Assembly (NCBI GenBank): GCA_014529385.2
Contig: CM043957.1
Span: 67,043,503 to 67,107,502 of the forward strand
Reading direction: 5' to 3'
Origin: Adiantum capillus-veneris
Lineage: Eukaryota; Streptophyta; Polypodiopsida; Polypodiales; Pteridaceae
DNA length: 64,000 nucleotides
A program made the position numbers and the translations under genes. Shown one piece after another: positions 32,968 to 48,197 of this stretch (the stretch's first letter is position 1; every line of letters starts with the position of its first letter). Under the pieces are notes generated by a model, which did no database searches, was not told the origin of the DNA, and was given only the letters and a program-made list of their open reading frames with translations.

Positions 32968-34849
32968 ACCAATTAGATTCAAGCTCAGTGAAGACAACAA
33001 AGGCAACTTACTTGTCTAAAGAACATCTTGAAGAAAACAACACAACGATTTTCACTGGCAAATTCAAGAGCGAATAAGGACACCGTGTTGAATTACAAAT
33101 GCTACCAAAGAAGATATATGATGTAGCGGCAAAGCTAGACACAAAGGAAGCCAACTGAAGGCTGGGCTTAAGAGATTTCTACAACCAAGAACCGTGTGGA
33201 GTGGATTTCCAAAAGGCATATGCATTACTATCCTCAATCAAGGAAGATGGTTCGGCCCAAATTACTGACCAAAAAGGGCAAAAAGTTGAAGTGGTGATCA
33301 CTAAAGAGATAGTGGTTGCGGCACTAAGGCTGTCAGCAGAGGGTATATCTATGAGGGCAAGAGATAGAAAAATAGCAAATACTTTTACCAAAGATATTGC
33401 TGCTGCCACGTTTTTGGATCTCATCCAAATGCAAGTGGAGGAACCAGCTCGCCTATACCATCAACATTTCCACTTCCTCTTAAAGAGACCGCCATGGTAC
33501 ACAAATCCAAACCACTCGGTTGTGACTATTTTCACTCAAGTATTGAAATTGACAACCAAGCAAGAAATAGATCATGCGTAGTATGTGCTTACAACACTAA
33601 AGGGCACAATGAAAGAGGGAAAGATCACCTATTTGGGCGCTCTAGAAGTAGAGTGTACAAGTCAGATGAGGAAGCTGCAGAGAGTTCCAATGAATCCCAT
33701 AGTAGTGAAAGCTCTAACAATGAACAAAGAATGGCAAGGATTGAAGCAATGAAAAAGAAAGAAGTAGCAGCTCACCAAGAGGAACCGCAACAGAAGAAGG
33801 CCAGATTTGAAAGAGAAAAGAAAACATACAAAAGGAGCTGGCAAGATGCAGGTGAGGACCTCGAAAGATGGAATCCAAGAGATATAAAGGGACCAAGAAC
33901 CAAAAACCCTGCAAGGAAAGTACCAGAGGATCCCCAAACTTCTAAACAACCCCAGGTCGAGCCTGAAGATTGAGAAACTAATGATGAAGTCATCATGCAA
34001 GTGAACAAATATGCCAAGCAAATACAGTTGATGACAAATAAGATGTGAATAGCAGCACTTAGCCGCAGTTCCAAGTCTAAGGAGCTAGAACTAGTCATTG
34101 ATTCTCTACAAGGAGATCTGGATGACTGAATGAACATCATTGCAGATCTTCAACGGCAGATTACACAGCTGAAAAATGAAGCAACCATACACCATATTGC
34201 AAAGGAGAAGCAACAAAAAGAGATGGAAGAGCTAGGAGATCTCTTGATAAATTTATTTGATGTATGCAAAAGCAAAGATCAACAACTGACAAAAGTAACC
34301 GACAAACTTTTAACCACTACTCTGTCATTACAAAAGATCCAAGTGCATCTTGATGTAGCTAATGCCTCTTTACAGTACTCCGAGCAATAGACTAATGATC
34401 AAGTAGCATTTCTAAGATAGAAAAGAGAAAACCCAGTTGTAGCCTCAATCAATGGAAGAAATAAAGTCTACAAGAATTTAGAAAAGAGGAACATGGACCT
34501 TGAGCTTGAGCTAAAGTTGGAACAAACGCAAAGACAAGACCTTGCATTAATACGGGTACAAAGAGAAGAGCAATTGCTCAAAAAAATAGAAGAACTGAAG
34601 AGAGTTAATCAGCTATTAACAGAGAGACAAACAAATACTCAAGATGAAGTTGGAACCTCTGAACAACCTACCATCAAAATACCCTCAGTCTCTTTTGCTA
34701 AAATGAAAACACAGCCGTCAGAAGGACTTGCAGGAGAATCGTATTTTCAAGTACCAATCACGGAAGCCGAGCGAGTGCCAATGGTCCAGCTTTCTAAAGT
34801 TGAGGAAGATGCATTACTGAGAGCAGATTGTCTAAGAAGCCGATGTTGA

Positions 34850-35772
34850 ATGGAAAGCAACAATGGATTGGGACTTGAGAGTTCTCCACTCAATAAATGT
34901 AACTCAACTCACTCCCAACCAAATCAATGCTCACTGACATCAACAATCACTACTCTATTCATTGATAAAGGTGGAGCTACTACAGGTTAAGGAAAGACTG
35001 TACAAGGATATGCAAGCAGAAGGCTTAGAGGATATCCACCCCAAGTGGAGAAAGAACTAGTTGAACAAAAACTCCAAATTCTTATTCTATTCACAAGAGC
35101 ACTTGCAGCCCTATAGAAGGACCCTATTCTGTCCTGTACCAAGGGTAAGGACATGGCAGGCACACGATGCACTGAAGAAGAAGAGGAAAACATGGCTGAA
35201 TTACCCATGACTCCCAGCTCCGGGGTAGGGACCAACAATGGAAGAATATATGGTGAAAACCTTAATGGGTGCCATGACATTCTTCAAGAGCCTCCCTAAC
35301 CTCTCATGTGCAATGATTTGTAAGATTTGCAGAATGTTGCTCACTTGCATTCAAACTTTTCATGAGCATGAGCAAGCAAGAGAACCATCTGAAGGCAACA
35401 AAGGTCTATGTTATGATTTAAGTGGACAGCCTTCAGAAGAAGTCCTCTACGACTTCTCGCCAGATGCATGTTTCTGCCATCTAGCAATATGTTGACATTT
35501 GAAAAGGCATTCTATACAGGTTTCTTCACAAGGAAAACAAAAATCTTTGGGCCAGTGATAAGCAACCTTACATCAAGGTTTGTTGGCTATTCAACCATTG
35601 AACTTGAAAACATAGCCACCGTGCAATTTTTCAAGTCCCAGACAAAGAACAAAGAATCAGATATGAAAAATCCCTACATGCGCTTCAAGACCATCTCACC
35701 AAGCATCAGCCCAAAGACTACTTCTTTCCATGAAGCTGTGTCAAGGGATGACACAGTCAAGGAGGGGAAAAA
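34850..35772 (+). other. Z 3' tail with polypurine tract
   Basis: Decayed coding-like sequence with open frames at 35238-35495 and 35468-35833 (the latter enters the LTR); no known domain. AAGGAGGGGAAAAA at 35759-35772 directly precedes the 3' LTR and is a good polypurine tract. Confidence 0.55.
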
Positions 35773-36152
35773 TGTTAGCAGCAAGCTTTTGTGTAAAAAG
35801 ACTTATTATTTTGATGAATTGAGAATGTTGTAACTCCTACTTTCCATATAAATAGTGTAATTGATGAGCCAAGGCTACAAGCTTACAGATTGTATCAACC
35901 TATCTTTAGTTAGAGATCTTAGATTATTAGTTTTGACCACAGAAACCTTGGTTATGGTATAAAAGTCAATTTTTGTAAGTATTTTGTAAGTTTTTGGATA
36001 ATGAAACACAACGTGAGATAATGGTTCTCAATTCTCTCCTTCTCACGCTTCCTACTCCCTTCCAAGTTGTCACATTGCAATGCGTTTGTTGTGTTGCAAC
36101 CGGAGGTAAGAGCTCTACGCATTGATGTAAGCATTTCATGGGAATCTGTAGC
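35773..36152 (+). repeat. Z 3' LTR, truncated
   Basis: Matches the first ~400 bases of the 5' LTR, including the TATA box at 35958. Similarity stops abruptly near 36152 inside GGGAATCTGTAGC. The remaining ~480 bases of LTR are missing, so no target duplication can be tested. Confidence 0.8.
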
Positions 36153-36489
36153 TTTTGGCGTCGCATGTTTGCAAAATCCTTGGGAGGTGTGTAGATTGGT
36201 CATTCTACTTCCCAAAGAATCAGAGATGCTCTTTGCATTAGCAAGCCAATGGCAAGATCTTACAAGACACGGAGAGACACTTGACATTTTGTGTGGAAAA
36301 ATCCTTGAGCTTGAGACAGAGCTATAAGGGGCCCAAGCCAAGCTGCAACAGTATGAATCACTTTACAAACCATTGCTAGAACAGGCTAATCCTTTGCAAC
36401 AAGGACCTGAAGACCCATCTCCGGCACCTAAAAGTATTGACCTCAACACAGAGAAACTACTCAACGAGCTGACTCAATCTTTGGCTTGA
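36153..36489 (+). pseudogene. Unrecognised coding tail after the truncated Z LTR
   Basis: One frame with a single TAA (36325-36327) reads LFALASQWQDLTRHGETLDI, then KLQQYESLYKPLL and LNTEKLLNELTQSLA to TGA at 36487-36489. It is helical in character. It is followed by an AT-rich stretch with TGTATTGCATCTAATTG-like words resembling a plant 3' UTR. This looks like the last exon of a gene or the end of another accessory ORF. Nothing upstream was found. Confidence 0.4.
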
Positions 36490-36659
36490 GCACTTCACTC
36501 ACTTTACCACTATCAATTTTTTATTTGAAGAGAATGCAAAGTGATACAATTTTTGTGATCACAACTCATGATTTATCCCCTCAGTTGTCCATTTTTGTAT
36601 TCTTTTGATTAAAATAATTTGTATTGCATCTAATTGTATTATGACTCTGATTGCAAAAG

Positions 36660-36663
<4 letters not shown>

Positions 36664-36721
<58 letters not shown>

Positions 36722-36727
36722 GAGAGA
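36664..36727. repeat. GA microsatellite
   Basis: About 30 GA dinucleotides with one CAGAGA interruption, just right of the coding tail and left of the hAT relic. Confidence 0.95.
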
Positions 36728-36789
36728 CATCAAGTAGTGTAGCATGGAGATCTTTCATAATTTTGACGTAATCACACCGTGAAAAACTT

Positions 36790-38955
36790 ATAGACCTTTA
36801 GTCATACATCTTCGTCTCCATCAAACACACCAATCATATCATCTACTTCATTCATATTAAAGCTTTCTGAAGCTATCTCCCATTCCATATCATTGTCATC
36901 GTCTACTTCTACAGCTATAGCTTCATGGGGTTTGAAAGACACCATAGTGTTTTGTGCTACTCTTGATGTAGTGTTCACTAACTTATGGATAAGTCTCATG
37001 TTGCAGAAAACATAGACCAAACCAGCAACCCATTTAGGGTGAGGCTGGTTTTGTTTCTTGGTATGCATAAAGTCAGATGCCGACCAATTTCTCTCACAGC
37101 TTCCACTTGATGCTACAACATATAGAACCCTAACTGTAGTGTATTGCAACTCCACTTTCTTCCCACCATACTCCTTCCACCATAGAGGCACACTTGTGTG
37201 TGCAATGGCATCTATATGCCATGGATCTTGGAACATGCCAGTCCTATTAGCATATCAACTTGCTAATGAAAAGTAGTTTTCCCATCCTCCTGTCCCAATA
37301 GTTGAGAGCACACTGTTTTGAAGTTTATCATGAATTATTTATTGGTATATTGTTGGTGCATTTGAAATTTGGGATCCAATAGAAATGCAGCACCATGCAA
37401 CGGTGTATGGAATTGCACTTATCGCTTGTTGGCAATTGTGATTATGGTAGTTTTATCCTTTGCACCAAAGACAACATGCTCTCTTACTTTTTGTAATTCC
37501 TCTGACATATACCAATAAACTTGACCAAAGACAAAAGAGTATTTGTCAACTATTCAAAAAAGATCTACAAATGGTTTGGCCAAGGTGACAATCCTCTCTA
37601 CATTGCACCAAAAAACTTGCGAGTTTACAAATTGTGCACATCTTGTAGTTGCCTCTTGGTAGCTAGGATACATGTTGAGCCAAGCATCCCATCGTCTATT
37701 GACTACCATTCAATAAAAGCAAGCTTCACTTCTTGCAAGGTGGCAATAACATAGTATGTGGTTGCAAACCTTGTCGCACAAAATATCTTTAAAGTTTTAT
37801 TCGGTGATTTTATTCAAAAAAGAGCATAGGAAAATTGATGCTCTCTAATAAATTTCACCACATGATTTGCATCCATTAGGATTTGTTTTATGACGTCCAT
37901 TTTACCAATTTCTTTTAATAGAAAATTAAAAGTATGCACGGCACATGGCACCCAAGTAATCTCTAAGTATGAACTTGGATAGCCCTCCCTACAGCCTTGT
38001 AATTGGATGCATTATCTATGACAATTGCAATCACATTCTTTGGCCCACCTGCCTTTTCTATGGCGCACTCATATATCCTTGCTAGATAATCATTGGTATT
38101 TTCTTTTAAAGAGGTTTCAATGGCTTTTACGAACATGGACCCTCTAGGGTTGATAAGCATCACATTGATGAGCGGCTTCTTCTTGTGACAGTTGGTCCAT
38201 CCATCCAATGCTATGATGCAACCATATGAAGGAACAAAGTCTACCATCATGCACTTGAGGATGGCTTCAATACTGCCTTTCACTTTATCTTGATACTCTC
38301 TGCGCATCTTATTATAATCAAGAAGCAAAAACACTTTTCTGGTTTTTCTCATTAAAGCATCTTGAAATATGGGGTTGCACATAGCATTGAATGGTATACC
38401 GTACGCCACAAAATCTTGGATCCATTTGAAGTGCAACTCAAGCAACCATTGCTTATCTAACGCTTCATGCAACATTTGTCCATTGGATGATGCTTTACTA
38501 ACTTTACTTGATCTAAGATTTGTTGTTGCTGACGTTGAAGCAAGTCCATGAAGAGGATTTGACTAGGGAGTGTGATCATTTTCTTTCGTAGGCACATGCT
38601 CTGTCCTCTCATTGACAATAGACATTTCAACATGGATTTCAACTTGTTTGGTAGTAGCACTTTTCTTTTTAGTTGCAAGAATTTGCTCTGCTATACGAGC
38701 ATATCTAGCATGGATATCTCTTGCCAAAGCCGTCCGCTCAGACACATTACCAAGAACTTTAAATAGATGCTCTTTGATTTTGGTCGCATTACCACTAAAA
38801 TTGTGGTCGCAAGTCCTGCATTTCAATCGAGATGTATTCTTTTTGGCACGCAGCTCGTGGACGTAGCTCCACTCATGTCCTTCCACCATGCTGATAAATG
38901 AATTTAATCTCCTAGAATCAACAAATTGAGCTCTCAATTTTGAGGTAAAAAACAA
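36790..38955 (-). pseudogene. hAT transposase relic (BED finger, DUF659, dimerisation domain)
   Basis: Three minus-strand open blocks follow in order. 38563-38955 has a BED-type finger: CRTCDHNFSGNATKIKEHLF (C-x2-C ... H). 37963-38475 has DUF659 hallmarks: IIALDGWTNCHKKKPLINVM and VIAIVIDNASNYKAVG, the two Asp-containing strands of the RNase H-like core. 36802-37236 has the hAT C-terminal dimerisation pattern: WWKEYGGKKVELQ, VASSGSCERNWSASDFMHTKK, LVYVFCNMRL. The stretch 37237-37962 between them is full of stops. Terminal inverted repeats and the 8 bp duplication were not found. The enzyme would cut and paste DNA; this copy cannot. Confidence 0.88.
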
Positions 38956-41000
38956 TTCAAAGCAACAAACTACACAAGAAATTCTCTATCAATCAATATA
39001 ATGATCAAAATTTGTCCACATTAACAATTAGACTCACATAACATTATCAATTAACAATAAACAATGATAGTCTTATCATTATTCATGTATAAACTCATGT
39101 CAATCAAGTTATATTCTCAAATGCAAAATAACTTCATCACATCAAACAAAACATTTCAATCACAATGCTCACATTGCACTATATTGATTCATCTAAAGTA
39201 CAAGCTTTTGAATTTAGCACATTACAATAATCAATAATCTTAATCACTTATTTAAAACAATACAAAATAAATCTCATCATCACCTTGGACTATAGCCATT
39301 TATCTAAAGTGCAAGCTTACGGATTTCACACATTACTATTATAGATAATATTAATAAAATCTTGAAATTGATTCTCACTATTACATGAGGATTAATTGCA
39401 AACCTTGACAATTGTCATATCTATTTGAAATGTGAACATGAAGGTATCACACTCCACGATAGATCTTTAAGATCTTACCTATCTGCAGTTGCTACATGTA
39501 TACAATTACACAGTATGATAACGTAGCAATCCAAATAAAGATAATTTAATATCAATTTATTTGGACGTGAGATTCCTAAATTTTAATTCCGGTGAGAGCA
39601 TAGTGTGATGACTCTGTACATGACAAAAAAAAATCTACCTATGTTCACTTTGATGTGAGAAAATATATGCATGTCAAAATTGAACCTACCTAAATTAAAC
39701 TGGCCTCTATTCTATTTTATTTTGCAGATTGAGTACCTCATGTGAGAGTACACTCTGCACACAAGGGAAACCTCTAGATTATATCACTAATTCACTTCCA
39801 CATGTTAGTAAATTGAGCACGTAGCAAGTGACTCCTAAAAAATAAACACCTTGTATGAGTGAGAGTTTGAGCTACACAACATACAAAGCTTACACAATTT
39901 AAACCTTAAAAAAAAGAATCAATCAAATATAAAAAAATATTAAATATATTTTAAACAAAACATTTTAAAACTATTCTAAATTTCAATGATTTTTTAGTTA
40001 TAATTTTTTTTTCTCTAATAATGACATGGAATACCTTTTGTGATGAATCCTTGTCTCAACAAGGCGCGCTCCCGCTATATATACCTTTTCTTCGATCAAT
40101 GTATTTTTCGATAAAAAAAAACTTAGTGCAAAATGTTTTCCGATCATAAAACTTTTTGATCAAAGTTTCTTTTGGTCGAAAAACTAGGAAAAAACGGTTG
40201 CTCGTTTTTACTAACGTGGTATCATATAATATGCCCGTATAATACGAGATCATGTAAAATACACCCATATATGACGTATGAAACGTATTCCATATAACAT
40301 GTAATGAAACTTAGATCTTAGCCACTTCTTGAGACTCTAAGGCCCACCAAGCAAGGCCACAAAAAAACAAAAAAAGCATCTGGCATTTCCCCCGAGTAAT
40401 CGCCGCAAACTTCAAACGCACATATCTCTTCCACTTTGACTCCGTTTGATGCACCGTCAGTTCTTGATCACTTCACGTGATTAATATTACCCTCTACGAC
40501 CATGTCAAGGCCTACAACTATGCCAAATGGAACACTTTTTAATGCAGTCAAGCGGCACAAACCTAGTCTCTCGATAAATCTTCAATTGGTCATATGTTGC
40601 CCTGTAGAGCTCTAATTGGTGATCCGAGAGGACCCACATTCTCCATAGCTTGAGCTCTACACATCTGTCTACTTACTCTAGCTTTGTCCATCTATCCATA
40701 TATGCATCTGTAAAGCCTTCTAATGTTGGAGAGCTCTATCTTTCATATCGTAATTTTGTTTGATGAGCCATTTGGACAGGATTCTAGAGCATTGCAGATA
40801 CACTACACTCGATCTTTGGATTTTTCCCAACACTTTGGAAACTTTGATTGGCCATCCAAATTGGCTCTTTTTGGCCTAGAAAACCGCTTTAGACATGCAT
40901 TTTTGCTGCCATTTGCCTACCCACCAGGGCCTTCATACCTGCTCTAGCATTCTGCATTGCACCTTCCCACAGCCTTAGCATGGCATTAAACACTTCTTGG
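38956..41000. other. AT-rich region without a supported gene
   Basis: No frame longer than about 74 codons and no known domain. A segment of about 50 bp containing ATCTAAAGTACAAGCTT is repeated near 39190 and 39300 (ATCTAAAGTGCAAGCTT). It may be decayed flank of the hAT element or of Y. Confidence 0.5.
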
Positions 41001-43662
<2,662 letters not shown>

Positions 43663-45690
43663 ACTAGTAGCAACCATCTTTGCTTGCACCATGATTTCCC
43701 ACTCCCTAGCTGAACATTTATGTTACACAAATGTTTACTACACTAAAACAATTGCACACCCAATAAACTCTCTATACACCACAAAATGCCTACCATATGT
43801 ACATGACCCGACACTTGTCACCCACACTTGTTGCTCAAGTAGGTTTCCCAACCCCCGGCCTTACAACATGGACACCACATGGGTTAAACATGTGACATTG
43901 ATCTCGTCCATCCACCTACATCTGGCTCACATAGTCCTGTACCAAGGCATATGGCCAACCACACGCCCAAACTGCCAACATCATATCCTCACCGTGCCAA
44001 AAGCACCCATATACAAACTACCCGCTTCAAAAGAAACACCACCAAGCATCTCATTTTTGTCATCAAACATACCATCACTTGCATTGAACATACCATGCAT
44101 AATTGCCCCATCCTCCCAACCGTGTAAAGCAAGATCCTCCTCAAGCAAGTCCTGTACCTACCCAGCAGCCCACTACAGAACTACTTTTATCAGCATATCC
44201 TTTAGCCACCACACACAAACCTCCTTTGAAAGCTTAGAAACCACCTTGAAAACCGCATCACTTGTCAATGTGCTATAGAGTGTGCCTACTACAGGTGAAT
44301 CTCTTCTGTGTTTGGCTCCATGCTTGCCTTCTCACCTACCATGCACTCAATTCTAGCATCATCAAGTCCTTCAACTTCAATTAGCACCCCTTGCTTATCA
44401 ACTTCAGTTCTCTTCAAGCACTTCTTCTACCACTTCATCATGCTCCCTCTAGGAAGAAAAAAACTCATTCTCTACTGCATTATCCTCGTCTTCTTCCATA
44501 GGTAAGGTTGATCCATCCCTTTTGGCCAAAGCCTGTACCTGTTGCACCACTATGGCATACTCCACTACAACCTTAACCAACATGGCCATTAGCATGAGAC
44601 CACACATCACCTTCACCTGCATATCATCACCTGTAGACCTGGGTTTCTCCACTTAGCATATCTGCTTGCATTGTACTTTGGTCCTTCATTGCATCTCCAC
44701 TCACATGCAAGAGATAGAACTCATCATACGTTGAGTGATATGAGTCAATCTCCCAACTCATGTCAGCATCCATAGAGCTATTATTCCTTGTCTAGATCTC
44801 CTCTTCTTTCTCGAGCTCGAGACTCTCCTCTAGATTCATCGCTTTGACCTCATCTAGAAACCAAACTCTTTGACCTTTACCACACCTCAATGGAGCTTTA
44901 ACTATCATACTTTGACTTTGCAGCCCATTTTTTTCCTGATTTGTAACCACTTATACATCCTCCACAACTCAAGCCACCCTAACCAGAATCCTCAACATAG
45001 GAACCAACCTATCTCACTGTAGCCACATAACACTTGTTTCTTCTTGCACAGGCACATCTCTTTGCACAATTCTTGGCTTAGCTACTACCACATGACGTCC
45101 CCTTGGCTCCATAGCACCAAGAAAACCCTGTCTAGCTTAGTGCTTCTTCATAATCTTTTGATCCATCCTTTTGCTAGAGACACCACTTCTTCATATGATG
45201 TTGGTCCATCTATTTCGACCTTCTCTTGCACTTATACATGTAGGCCATCCAAAAATTTACTCATCTTTAAAAAATTACAATTCTCTGTAGCAATTATCTT
45301 GATCAACTTCCCCCAAAGGGCTTCAAACTCCCACTCAAACGCTTGAAAATCACCTTCCAAGCACTACTTTAAATTGTCCAACTTATGCTTCACCTCATCC
45401 AGTTGTGCATCTACTACGAACCGGCTTCAAAATGCCATCTTTTCTTCTTTGTGTAGGCCATCAAACCATAGCCTCCCTTTTCCACAAAGCAAGAGCGGGA
45501 ACATCTACACCGCAACATCTTTTCTTATTAAACCGTTCTTCAACAAGAACAATCCATAATATTCAAGCCACATTCCCCCATCTTCGACCCTAGTATAAAT
45601 CAAAAAACCTCTCCATAATAACACCTTCTCTACAAAGGCTACACCTTCATCACAAGAACCACCACTTTCACTTCAAACAGGAGAAAAAGT
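43663..45690 (-). pseudogene. Y: degenerate gag of a T-related element
   Basis: Downstream of a T-type primer site, minus-strand translation gives a much broken Gag: FQAFEWEFEALWGKLIKI, NCNFLKMSKFLDGLH and VQEKVEIDGPTSYEEVVSLAK, the last fitting the Gag pattern FL-GL---V--KVE---P-TYEEA. Stops are frequent. The region is cut by the solo LTR at 43662, and no Y protease or RT was found beyond it. The plus-strand frame 43619-44278 is a shadow. Confidence 0.6.
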
Positions 45691-45695
45691 GCGCT

Positions 45696-45715
45696 CCTCA
45701 GTGGGGGCACCAAAA
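45696..45715 (-). promoter_or_regulatory. Y primer-binding site
   Basis: Minus strand TTTTGGTGCCCCCACTGAGG, the same site as in T. It places an LTR of Y immediately to the right. Confidence 0.7.
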
Positions 45716-45762
45716 GATGGAGAGGCAAAAAGGGAGAACACACCCGACACACAAACAGATTA

Positions 45763-47215
45763 CCTCTCTATAGTGCAAGATATACACATCACCCCATTCC
45801 ACTAGAGTACACCTTCAAAACTCTACACTCACTCTACCCTCTCCACCACATACTCCTACGCTCTGACTCACTCTCTCCACACACACACACAAGAACCATC
45901 GGTTTGGGTGGGGCACACTTCCACAAGCGGACACCGTAGACAAAAAGGCAAGAGTAAGAGAAAGATAAGGGGGCAAGGGGAGAATCAACACCAACATGGG
46001 GCAATGTAGATTTCTGTAAAGTATCCAACATTTTTCAATAAAAGTATTTTATTTACTTTGCAAATATTTAAGGTTTGCATTTTATTAAGTCAAAGAGCAT
46101 TCTAATGGAACAATCGGATCAAAAATCAAACTCTAGAACTATTAATGATGAATTCTTATTCACTTGAAAACAATAGCTTGATATGGGAAACGTAATCCTC
46201 AAGATTGTATCTAAAGATAAGAGTTGACCCTTGAAAAAGAAGGAGAAATTTTAGGAAAGGAGGAGTAATTTTAGAAGAGAAGGAGTAGGAGGAGTACTTT
46301 TAGGAAAGAAAGAGTATGTTTAGAAAAGAGAGAGGAGGAGTCAAGTTTAGAGCTTCTTTTCTTGGGAGCCAAGGTTCTTCTAGATTAGAGACTCAAAATC
46401 ACGCATCAAAATCCATGTCCGCAAAAAAAGTAACAATAATAACAATAATAGCCGCGAACGTGCGCAAACTTATCTCTCTTTTCTTTTCGCATTCTTAGCT
46501 TGTGATTTTGGCATTGAGAGCCTATAAAAAGATCCCTCTCCCTTCACTTTCAAGACACACACTCTGGTAAGAGTTGACCCATGAAAAATAAGAAGCCATT
46601 TTAGGAAAGGAGGAGTAATTTTAAAAGAGAAGAAGTAGGAGGAGTACATTTAGGAAAGAAAAAGCACTGTTAGAAAAGAGAGAGAAGGAGTCAAGTTTAG
46701 AGCTTCTTTTATTGGAAGCCAAGGTTCTTCCAAATTGGAGACTCAAAGTCGCGCATCAAATCCATGTCCGCAAAAAAAAAAAAAAAACTGCGAACGTGCG
46801 CGAACTTTTCTCTCTTTGCTTTTCACATTCTTAGCTTGTGATTTTGGCCTTGAGAACCTATAGAAAGATCCCTCTCCCTTCACTTTCAAGACACACACTC
46901 TCGAAAGGGGAAGCTCTCTTGCCTTGACATCGGAGTTACCTTCTCTCCCTCAACCTCTCACCCTCAAGCCATGTCTATCTCCAATTCTTTCTCTACCATC
47001 GGCGTGCTGCCCCTCGAATTCTTGAGTTCTCTTTCTCTTTTTTCCCCCTTCTCTTTCGAAATACGATGGTCCCCAAGCAAGTGACTCAAAGCTTGAAGGA
47101 CGCTCATGCCGCTCCACCTCCAAGAAAGGTGCAAAAGAAGGCATCAACTACTCCAAACGTAGCTCAAGCGGAGGTATCGGCTACGGAGGAACTTGAAGCC
47201 ATCCAACCTCACTGT
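45763..47215. repeat. Inverted dispersed repeat, arm 2
   Basis: Reverse-orientation copy of 5009-6125, longer because its promoter block is duplicated. On its left it runs into the Y primer site within about 50 bases, so in Y's sense this is where a 5' LTR should be. In the opposite sense it holds a TATA, leader and ATG reading away from Y. Confidence 0.7.
46209..46925 (+). repeat. Tandem duplication of a promoter block
   Basis: Two units of about 357 bp begin AAGAGTTGACCC at about 46211 and 46567. Each holds the purine-rich GGAGTAATTTTA words, CCAAGGTTCTTC, a TATA-like box (TATAAAAA at 46523; TATAGAAA at 46859) and TTTCAAGACACACACTCT. Arm 1 has the block once. Confidence 0.75.
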
Positions 47216-47227
47216 TGTATAAAGTAG
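47066..47227 (+). CDS. Small ORF / exon start matching the arm 1 exon
   Basis: 53 codons starting MVPKQVTQSLKDAHAAPPPR, intact in frame where arm 1 has a shift. Similarity to arm 1 ends at about 47211 (CCAACCTCA), after which arm 1 would continue to its splice donor. Here unrelated sequence gives TAG at 47225. Function not recognised. Confidence 0.4.
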   Translation: MVPKQVTQSLKDAHAAPPPRKVQKKASTTPNVAQAEVSATEELEAIQPHCCIK

Positions 47228-47444
47228 AGTTCCATTTGGTTATTTTTGGCATAACTCTCTCTTTTCCTATGAATCTTCTTAGAAATACTTGTGAGAACCC
47301 TTTGTGCTGCAAATTTGATAGCTTTACGAGAGCTGATTCCTTTACATTGCCACTAATTCAAAATAGTTGATGGTGCACAAAGTGGTTTGGACATAGATTC
47401 TTGCATTCCTTAAGGTTTAGAGGTTCTCCTTGCAACCCGGACTC

Positions 47445-47712
47445 CCCGAGGTGTCCACTAGGAAATATGTAAGATAGCACATGCGAACAAAATTAGGGAT
47501 TTATAAGTAGGCACATTTACAAAAAAATGTACTTACATAAAGTGTTTTTTAATTGAGAAAGTAAAGATTTTCATACATAAGGGCTAGGTTTTTTATAAAA
47601 ATGCATACATAAGGGGTACATATAGTACTTGAAAATATACAAGTAAGGGATTATTTAAATACCTCTTGTTCACACGTGCTATATGCAATTTTTACATAGT
47701 GGTCTCCCCGGG
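47445..47712. mobile_element. MITE-like element, copy 1
   Basis: No coding frame. The ends form imperfect inverted repeats of about 45 bp: left GGTGTCCACTA...AGCACATGCGAACAA, right (reversed) GGAGACCACTATG...AGCACGTGTGAACAA. The right arm resembles both arms of 50536-50781. A target duplication is not clear. Confidence 0.5.
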
Positions 47713-48197
47713 CCAGACTCGTCCTCTTCGATTCTAGAAATAGCTTCGAGGTCTTTCTCTTGGCCATAGCGCTCTCTCTCTTATTTTTAGATGGCATATG
47801 CTTCAGTGTGGTTAAGTTTTTCTTCCATATATGTCAATCAAGCAAATATGTCATCATTAGAAAGACTTATCATGAAGTTAACAAGTCATCACTTTTAAAT
47901 TTTGAAAGAAAAAGACAGGATAACTTAATCATGCTGTAAGAAAGAGACATAATATCTATCACCATGTCGTTGGAAAGATACAAGATAACTTGATCAATTA
48001 TATAATCTACACTTGCAACTAAAGAGGACAATAATCAAATCATCACTTTAATCATCAGCTAGTCATAGACCAAAAATCATTACAATGTCATAGCCCACTC
48101 TATGAGCACCGTTTAGACAGAGAGAAAGATCAAAATCATTACGTCGAGTTGATGGATTTTTTTGCTTGGCACTCTCAAGGTGGGTAAGTACATTGCT

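Larger units (their letters stand above)
21322..34849 (+). pseudogene. Z 3' ORF, coiled-coil protein, split by element T
   Basis: An ATG at 21322 opens a Lys-rich frame that runs to the T insertion at 21393. With T and one target-site copy removed, the same frame continues at 32973. It then passes through 33201-33581 (KQEIDHAYVL-like stretch), 33494-33973 (acidic and Lys/Arg-rich), 34130-34390 and 34493-34849 (long Leu-heptad segments such as LELELKLEQTQRQD). Stops occur at 21358 and at several later points, plus frame changes. Plant Athila-like elements carry an extra ORF here, some with a 'putative plant transposon protein' domain. Similarity to that domain is suggested, not shown. Confidence 0.6.
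7151..36152 (+). mobile_element. Z: giant Ty3/gypsy element, hosting nested element T
   Basis: Matching LTRs start TGTTAGCAGC at 7151 and 35773. An Asp-tRNA-type primer site follows the first and a purine tract precedes the second. Subtracting T and one target-site copy leaves about 17.4 kb, large for the superfamily. Order: leader with palindrome array, gag, protease, RT, RNase H, integrase, an extra protease-like domain, non-coding DNA with a second palindrome array, a coiled-coil 3' ORF. Only one RNase H is seen. Asp-tRNA priming and a 3' ORF recall the Athila group, but the clade is not proven. Many stops and shifts make it inactive. Confidence 0.85.

Noticed and set aside
36120-36327. 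Frame starting MSHCNAFVVLQPEV across the Z LTR end
   Set aside because: Its first half is LTR sequence; only the part after 36153 looks coding.
46428-46452. A/T-rich runs as possible poly(A) of a retrogene
   Set aside because: The run AACAATAATA varies between the two units of a tandem duplication and lies upstream of a TATA box, not after a coding frame.
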